Assembly (NCBI RefSeq): GCF_002443255.2
Contig: NW_019211454.1
Coordinates: 34,950,061 to 35,014,060 of the forward strand
Source of the DNA: Varroa destructor
Lineage: Eukaryota; Arthropoda; Arachnida; Mesostigmata; Varroidae
DNA: 64,000 bases
Direction: 5' to 3'
Each line of letters begins with the position of its first letter. Position 1 is the first letter of the stretch. Both the position numbers and the translations under genes were made by a program. Shown one piece after another: positions 63,501-64,000 of this stretch. Below the pieces are notes generated by a model that searched no databases, was not told where the DNA came from, and saw nothing but the letters and a program-made list of their open reading frames with translations.

Positions 63501-64000
63501 TGTGTACGTATGTTTGAACAAATATTCAACGCGTCTCATAGTAACTATATTATAAAGTATTCTCAACTGTGCCCATCCCGCACCATATGATTAGTGTTTG
63601 TTATTCTATGCCACCGTGTTTATTGCTCCTGGTGACACTATGTGAGTACAGAATTGTAATGGTATAGGCTACTTCTAATCGTATAACTACAGCATTATCG
63701 AAATTTCACTAACTGTACGAAATGTTTGCGAGACAATCTAACGAGACCCATGTCGCGGTGATGTTTTTGCGCGTTCATCGCTCCAAGGTGAACGTTGGCC
63801 ATCGTATGTGCAGACCTCACCACTACCGTAGCATCGAATCTTGTATACGGGGGATATATACTATTGCGAACCATAAAGCCAATCATTGTCGGTCGGCGCT
63901 TAACGCTAAATCGGGACGACACGACCCACGCACGAATCTCCAAAGCGGACACCGCCTCCTCAAGACAACTTCTGGATGACGGACACTTGACGAAGGGTCG
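60531..64000. other. No identifiable gene (right edge)
   Basis: This is AT-rich sequence with frames under 100 codons on both strands and no recognisable motifs. If WDR47 continues to the right, this would be intronic. Confidence 0.45.

Overview
The window is animal nuclear DNA. Genes are split by introns with canonical GT/AG ends. Two recognisable genes (POMT2, WDR47) belong to families typical of metazoans, and there are mariner/Tc1-type transposon relics and many microsatellites. Composition looks moderately AT-rich. An arthropod, perhaps a mite or tick, is my best guess, but this is inference: no diagnostic marker is present.

Layout. 1-16.3 kb has no gene I can identify; within it 3.6-7.3 kb is GC-rich, low-complexity and promoter/first-exon-like. 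17.05-20.10 kb (+) is a complete five-exon protein O-mannosyltransferase 2 (POMT2, fly twisted), 681 codons by my splice model. 21.53-25.09 kb (-) is a complete four-exon chromatin assembly factor 1 middle subunit (CHAF1B / p60 / Caf1-105), 563 codons, convergent with POMT2. From 29.21 kb (+) runs the N-terminal half of a WDR47 (nemitin) gene. Eight exons are visible up to 41.24 kb, with one intron of about 7.8 kb that carries a decayed mariner transposase. The WD40 half is not seen and presumably lies beyond the window. 46.97-49.81 kb (-) is a large uninterrupted reading frame of 946 codons with no family I recognise. If WDR47 continues past the right edge, this gene is nested antisense within one of its introns. 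50.2-51.1 kb is GC-rich, with a (GCC)n tract, and is the likely promoter/5' UTR of that gene. 51-64 kb shows no supportable gene, only repeats and a small GC-rich patch with YY1/Pho-like motifs near 60.3 kb.

The genes are functionally unrelated (ER glycosylation, replication-coupled chromatin assembly, microtubule regulation, one unknown), and there is no operon-like logic. I found no previously undescribed system. The most notable items are the unrecognised 946-codon gene with its repeated C-terminal motif and nested position, the lineage-specific changes in CHAF1B, and two transposon relics. Splice models were built by eye from reading frame, donor/acceptor sites and remembered family conservation; no alignment or search was run.
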